This document shows, piece by piece, positions 58,492 to 64,000 of a stretch of 64,000 bases of DNA. The notes below the pieces were generated by a model. That model saw only the letters and a list, made by a program, of their open reading frames with translations. It ran no database searches and was not told the origin of the DNA. Origin of the DNA: Nymphaea colorata (taxonomy: Eukaryota > Streptophyta > Magnoliopsida > Nymphaeales > Nymphaeaceae); contig NC_045147.1 of NCBI RefSeq assembly GCF_008831285.2, forward strand, positions 8,464,334-8,528,333, written 5' to 3'. Position 1 is the stretch's first letter. Each line of letters opens with the position of its first letter. Both the position numbers and the translations under genes were made by a program.

Positions 58492-58896
58492 GTGAACATG
58501 GACATCAAGATCATGCTGGTCTTTAGGAGGTCAGGCTCAATTCACACCAAGAGGTCTTTAGTAACCGTAGCAGCCTTGGCTTTCCTTTACAGCAACCTAA
58601 GGCCATTCACCATTGGCAATCAGGCTTTGTTGAGGGATGGAGCTATGTGCTACAGGAGTGGTTCTATAAATATGTTGCACCCCAGATTTGTGCATTTAGA
58701 TACTTAGAACAGATTCTTTCTTCTCAATACCACCAAAACGTGACCGAAGACTTGCATGAGGAGAATATCATTTGGTATTACTTTGATTGATCCCAGAAGA
58801 ATCCACAAGGGTGGCTTTATGTAATTAGATCTATTCTTGAGAGTCTAGTGCACAACTACATCAACAAAGGAGGAATGGTTGAAGGAGATAAGTAGC
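58492..58896 (+). pseudogene. Decayed plant mobile domain (PMD) fragment outside the gypsy array
   Basis: From about 58498 the frame reads DIKIMLVFRRSGSIHTKRSL then VTVAALAFLYSNLRPFTIGN. After a one-base shift near 58630 it continues EGWSYVLQEWFYKYVAPQIC, AFRYLEQILSSQYHQNV and EENIIWYYFD, with a stop at 58788. This lines up, in order and spacing, with the C-terminal half of gypsy ORF1 copy 2 (FRIARLFKKWGHV, MVTSTFLYKGLAKFSIGD, EGCVFTLQAWFFKHV, DSAIIWDFFD). DNA identity is low, so it is a distant relative, not a recent copy. The upstream TTGATTATTGTAG could be a splice acceptor. It may derive from another PMD-bearing transposon or from a host MAIN/MAIL-like gene. Confidence 0.65.
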
Positions 58897-59349
58897 TAGG
58901 GACCTCATGAAATGTTTTCTGCAAAAGAATAAAGCTGAAAGGGTAACATGCTTTCCTATCATTGTTTTCCTTCCCATGTCTTTTGTAAAGGGCATATGTT
59001 TTGACTTAACTGATTGTAAAAGGTTGATGCTATTTTTCACCTCATTTATGTCTTTCATGATTGATTCTCATCTGGTGAGTCGGCCCATTTGCATTTTCAT
59101 TGAGTTGCCTTACTAGAGTGTATTTTCTTGGATACTTCACACTGTGACATCTTTAAAAATATTGTTTCCCCAACCCTTGACCACTCTATCTAGAGTCAAG
59201 AGGATAACTTTCAAAAGGATTTTCAAAAAGTCCTTCAAAATTCTATCCTAAGGCTAATTTATTGACATTCATTCTAGACACTTTTCCTCTTTATATTCAA
59301 TATTTTGTTTCACATTTAGTGCTCCAAAATTGAATACACTTGGACTATT
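58897..59349. other. Unassigned stretch between PMD relic and minisatellite
   Basis: No domain recognised. It may be more of the element that carried the PMD relic. Confidence 0.35.
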
Positions 59350-59945
59350 TGGACTCACAATCTGTTCTTTAGAATTGGCTATAATTAGACTACTCAATCT
59401 CATAGTCAATTTTTTTGGAATTGGCTTACACTTTAACTTTTGATCTCATAGTCAGCTCTTTGGAATTACCTACACTTTTGATTTCAACTTTTGATCTTGT
59501 AGTCAGTTCTCTTGAATTGACTAGACTTCCAATTTTACCTTCGATTCCATGATCAGTTCTCTATAATCGACCAACCTTTCATATGTACTTTTCACCTAAA
59601 CCATTGTCTAGATTGATCACCTTCTTCAATTTTTACCTTTCCTACTGCTTGTTCTCCGGACTTAGTTGACCCTTCTATGTTGGTCATCTTTCTCATGATT
59701 GGTTCATTAGAACTGATCATATTTTCAATTTTTGACCTTTCTAAGGTCTATTATCAGGAATTGGTTGCACCATTTTGTTTTGAGTTTTCTTTCTCATAAC
59801 CGTTCTCTGAAATTGGTCACATTTTCAAGTTTGACTTTTTTGTGGCCATACTCTGGACTTGGTGGCATCCTTTTACTTCGACCTTTTTCTTGTGACCTGT
59901 TCAACGAAATTGGTCACACTTCTCTTTTGGCATTGTCCTTGAAAG
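59350..59945. repeat. Minisatellite, period about 48 bp, about 12 diverged copies
   Basis: The core TTCTCTGGAATTGGTCAC with variants recurs. Anchor positions for GAATTGG are about 59372, 59418, 59463, 59514, 59574, 59610, 59659, 59710, 59758, 59809, 59856 and 59906, so most steps are 45-51 bp. Each unit continues with a TTTTCAATTTTGACCTTT-like block and a TCATAGTC-like block. Copies are well diverged. Arrays of this kind are common in the noncoding parts of Tat/Ogre-type elements, which would fit the PMD relic just upstream. Confidence 0.75.
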
Positions 59946-62900
59946 ACCAAAGTATTAAGGTAATTTTTAATTTAAATCCAAAGCATTTTAAATTAAAATC
60001 AAAATGCACTAAAACCAATTTTCAAAACAATACTTTCGAAACTATGAGACATCATCACCACTAACTTCAAAACACCAATGCTTAAATAATGAATTAGATT
60101 ACATATTCGAAGACAATGTTTTATAAAATGACAAAGCACAAAAGTTTGTGACATTTCAAAATCCTTAAATTACAAATCTAGTTCACAAAATGGACCAATT
60201 GAGCAACATCAGATGAACAGGATAGTACAACAACCTCGTTACCATCTTTTTAGTTCACAATCACTTGTAAAGAGAATTTGGGGTGAGAACTTGGGGAAAA
60301 TCTTAGTATGATGTTTACCTGAGGTTTACTGGCTTATAATGATCAAATAAAAAAACAAACTAATCGTTCCACTAAATAAAGAAAAAATAGTCAATACAAG
60401 ATATCTATATCACTAGGCACCTACTATGAAGCATTTGATTATAACAAGTAATTCATGAATATATTCACATAGGAACAATCATCCATAAACATTTCTTGCA
60501 ATAACATCATTGAGTACATTCATATCCATACAATTGTTATTCTCTGATGGCATGCTTGCAAACATAATTAAGTTTCTCTTGTCAAATCAAATTGGGCACT
60601 ATGTAGGTGGTGTCTTAGGTGGCACAAGTATTTTCACCGAACATTTTTATTACAATGCTCAAGAAAGCAACCAATCATAACCACTAGGTATTGACCATAA
60701 CACATGGTAGTATTAAACATATAGATAGGGTATTGTCTTCCTCTATTGAATTAGCACTTCAAAAGGACAAGTTGGAGAGTTGTTCCCTAAATTTCGTGCA
60801 GGAAAACAAGTAATCCATTACGGTCATATCCACAACACCGGCAGACTTGCTGAAAAATAACAAAACAACTTGGATGACATATCATTGCATGCTAAGACCC
60901 ATCTAGGCAGAAAGGCAACCCCTTGCACCTTCCTCATGCCATAAGAGACCATGCCACCTATCCCATGAGCATTTCAGACCATACATGATTAAGACAAATT
61001 ATGTATTAATAATTTTGAGCATTCATTATTTAGTCCACATATTTAAGCATGTTTTCAATATATATTCGCCTGATTTATACAACACTTACTACATGTTCAA
61101 TAAATATCAGCATTTCACATTGCAGGACTGAATTACAATAACTAACATAGTAATGACTACCAGAATCAATTATTAGTCACATGTAGAAATCATTGCAGCC
61201 AATAACATGGATCCCAAATCCAAATTTAAACAACCACCTGATATAGCAAGATCACAATGATATCTACATGTCAACGAGTCTCGAACCAAGGCAAATCCAA
61301 GTGTTTCTTTTGTGATTATTATTCATGCGTAAATCTATATCCAGAACCAAAGTAGACTGAATAGCATGACATGACCACCATATTCTTTCTATAATTTGTA
61401 ATCTATAATCTAGACTCGGACTTAAAATATCAATTCAAACAACTTTCATTATTTTGTCAAATAACAAGATCATGCTGTAAGCATATACATAATTTAAATC
61501 AAGTTAGGTCCAAAACCACTAAATATAGACATATATATCCAAAATGACTTAGATCCATTTCAATTAAATGTGATCAAAACACAGAAGATCCATATTCATA
61601 TATCTAGTTTAATTCAAGACTGTTTTAACTTCACAAAATTATCTTGTATTTTGAATTGAACGAAAAGCAAGAAATTGTGTCTAGACTTGTGTATGTTTAA
61701 TTAACTGGGTCAAGCTAAGTTTGGATCCATATCTGCATCAAATCTGTTGTAAGAACAAACATATCCAAATGTATGTATTCTCAAACAAATAAGATTTCAA
61801 TCCAAGTCATATTTAACAATGAAAATCTAATTTCTAAACAATTTATATCCATTCACAAGAACCAAAATACATTTTAAAATACGTTGGATCCAAATCCAAA
61901 TAAATTCACAACTACTAAAATATAATATTTTCTAAGCAGGGTGAAACCATGTTGAAATCCATTAGCAGCAATTAAATATATATTTTCCAAAAAATTGGGT
62001 TCAGTTGCGAGTGATTTCTGAAAGAAAAGAACTTGCAAAGCGAAGCTCTGACAAAAATGGCTTTCCCATTGCCATTTTTTCATAGGGAGATGACATTTTA
62101 AGATCTTCGAGCATATTCAAAGTTTCCATGTTGCGAGTGCTTTGCTCGAACAAATGAGCAATTTTCAAAGTCAAGGCCAGCATCTACAATACAACAAAAA
62201 AGACCTACCATTCATTTAGAATAACAAAAGACATTTTTAAAACAAGGCCAAATCAGGGAAGGTATGAAATTTTAACACAAAATTAACAGCAAATAATTTC
62301 ATAAACCATGATAAAGATAAAAAATAATTATTTATACTTAAAAAATAATTCTAAAATATTTCATCAAATTCAAAAGACATTAAATCTCCAACTAGAAGTT
62401 AACTATCAAAAACAGTTTAATTTTAAATGTAACCAAACTTATTTCAAATCTATTTGGCCTTCGAAATACTGATCACAACCTTCTAAGGAAATATTAAAAT
62501 TCAACTGAAAAGAAAATCAGGGTATAGTTAGCATTGTATCAAATCTCATTTTGATCTATTCAGGTTAATTTATTTTAAAGCCATTATGACAAAATTTCAT
62601 TTCAAAAAAAAGGTAAATGATATCCACCATTATTCAACAAAGTGAGGTAGAACTGATCTAAAATCACATTTAAATCTTATGTAGATCAATCAAAACATCT
62701 ATCTTAAACAAATCGGATATAGATAAAATCACAAGGTTTCTTTACACCAGCTACCTTCCATATATTTAAGATATTTTGAAAATCATGATCCATCAATCTG
62801 AATTACGGAGACAAGAATTAGCTTATGTTATTTGGTAAAATTAGCCAAATTAAATCTGGATCCCAATTTAGATACAAATTTAGTTAAAAAGAGTACATGT

Positions 62901-64000
62901 TCAAACATGAAATGACTCTTTTGTAATTACTAAAACTAAATAGAAATCAAAGAGTGATTTCCCAAAAAAGTTTCTACATTAAGCCGATCTAGTCATCTAG
63001 ACCTTTTACAAAATTTTCAACAAATAAGTGAAATGAAATGCCTTTCCAAATTAACAAACTTTATTTTAAAATTATATTTCTGTTTGTCTACAAAAGATGG
63101 GTGAGAAGCACAATTTTCAAAATTTTAAACATTAAGATGAGGAGGAGAGGATTTTGTCAAATTCATGACCTCGTTTTTGGAAATCACAAATGTGAATGGC
63201 TTTGAAATTATAAAACACGGGGCAGGAAATCACTTTTATGAAATTAAATTGCAAAGGAATAAGGCGGCATAAAAATTGTATAACACTATTTTTGGAAAAT
63301 ACATGAATTGTGGGCTAGTTTTGAAATCTATATAATGAAGGTATAAAACCCCACAATTTAAACTTCTCCGTTTTTCCACCCTTCTTTGATTTCTCTTCAG
63401 ACTGGGATGTTGATGGCCATTACCGGCCAGGGCTGACCTCCGGTGACACATCTTAGCGAACAGCGAAGCTGTTGGTGGCCGCAGAACCATGGACGAAAAG
63501 CCCAAGTTGCGTCCCCACCCTCTCTAGTAATACTTTTTTCTTTTTTTTTACTTGATTTTTTATTATCTCTCTTATCTGCCGGTTGTCACCTCAATCAAGT
63601 GTTCCTACAGAACCCATGTCTAACTCCAGCCATCTCCAGTGATTGATGGAGGCGAACGACCGACACTCCACAAGGATGACGCTGTACCAGCCGAACAAAC
63701 GAGACCCATCACACTTTTATTCATTCCCTTTCAGTTCTTTTTTTTTTTCGAGGAACATGTAACAAGCAAGAACCTTAATCTCACTTTAGGCATGTACAGG
63801 CTATGATGGTTCGTGCTATCATGCATCATACATATTATTTGAATGCAAGCACAATGACTCACAAATATCATGCATTGGCGTAACTAAACCTGGTAGAACG
63901 AATATTGACAAGCATCGTACAACAGGAATGCACATGACATAAATCAATCTTATTCACACCTAAAATCAACATCATCGGAACGATGCTCACAAAAAGACAT
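59946..64000. other. Noncoding stretch to window end
   Basis: AT-rich, with many AATCCAAAT and TGGATCCAAATCC phrases, like old retroelement LTR DNA. No coding domain recognised on either strand. The last ~650 bases are less AT-rich. Confidence 0.4.
63342..63348 (+). promoter_or_regulatory. Candidate TATA box (TATAAAA)
   Basis: GGTATAAAACCCC lies at the end of an AT-rich stretch and is followed by a CT-rich, more GC-balanced segment (63365-63520). This is the pattern of an LTR or gene promoter reading rightward. No downstream coding similarity is visible. Confidence 0.3.

Noticed and set aside
63236-63646. Short frames near the right edge as a gene start
   Set aside because: Neither strand gives a recognisable domain; the TATA-like site alone is weak evidence.

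Overview
The window is flowering-plant nuclear DNA. It is AT-rich, carries long (TA)n microsatellites, and is dominated by plant-type transposable elements: a hAT DNA transposon, Ty1/copia retrotransposons, and a Ty3/gypsy element with plant Tat-lineage features. I cannot name the species. Almost no ordinary host gene is visible. The best candidate is one small first exon at the left edge (587-779, minus strand), resembling the N-terminus of a TTC5-like tetratricopeptide protein.

Left third (1-19.4 kb): the putative exon; several kb of noncoding DNA; a tandem array of a ~400-bp unit (about 5.2-8.1 kb) that ends at a CACTA-like terminus and an (AT)n(TG)n tract; then a complete but dead hAT element (9585-13235) with an intact 8-bp target-site duplication (GTTATTTC). 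Next is a decayed plus-strand copia element (about 13.7-18.0 kb) that lacks a visible 5' LTR.

Middle (19453-43379): one minus-strand copia element with matched LTRs and a perfect 5-bp duplication (AGAGA). Its gag gene is split by 18.6 kb of nested Ty3/gypsy DNA (23276-41865). That gypsy element has a 4.06-kb LTR, an extra ORF before gag encoding a plant mobile domain (PMD), gag with a CX2HX4HX4C knuckle, a protease with a DGGAS site, RT, two RNase H domains (the second of the Tat aRNH type) and integrase. It is followed by an LTR collapsed to 270 bp, a second partial internal region with its own PMD ORF and truncated gag, and half of a third LTR. The array therefore reads LTR-internal-LTR(deleted)-internal(truncated)-LTR(partial). 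Both deletion junctions can be read from the sequence.

Right part (43.4-64 kb): a truncated plus-strand copia relative (44.2-46.7 kb); a short hairpin element (46682-46830); a 5' LTR/leader fragment of the minus-strand copia family (46847-47548); and a structurally complete but inactivated copia element of a different, short-LTR lineage (48567-53666, minus). After that comes mostly unassigned DNA, with a (GA)n tract, a decayed second PMD locus at 58.5-58.9 kb unlinked to the gypsy array, and a ~48-bp minisatellite (59350-59945).

None of the retroelement or transposase genes reads through intact, so the window looks like a nested graveyard of elements of different ages. The most informative items are the PMD-bearing Tat-like element and its tandem structure, the independent PMD relic, the fully bounded hAT element, and the 400-bp array.
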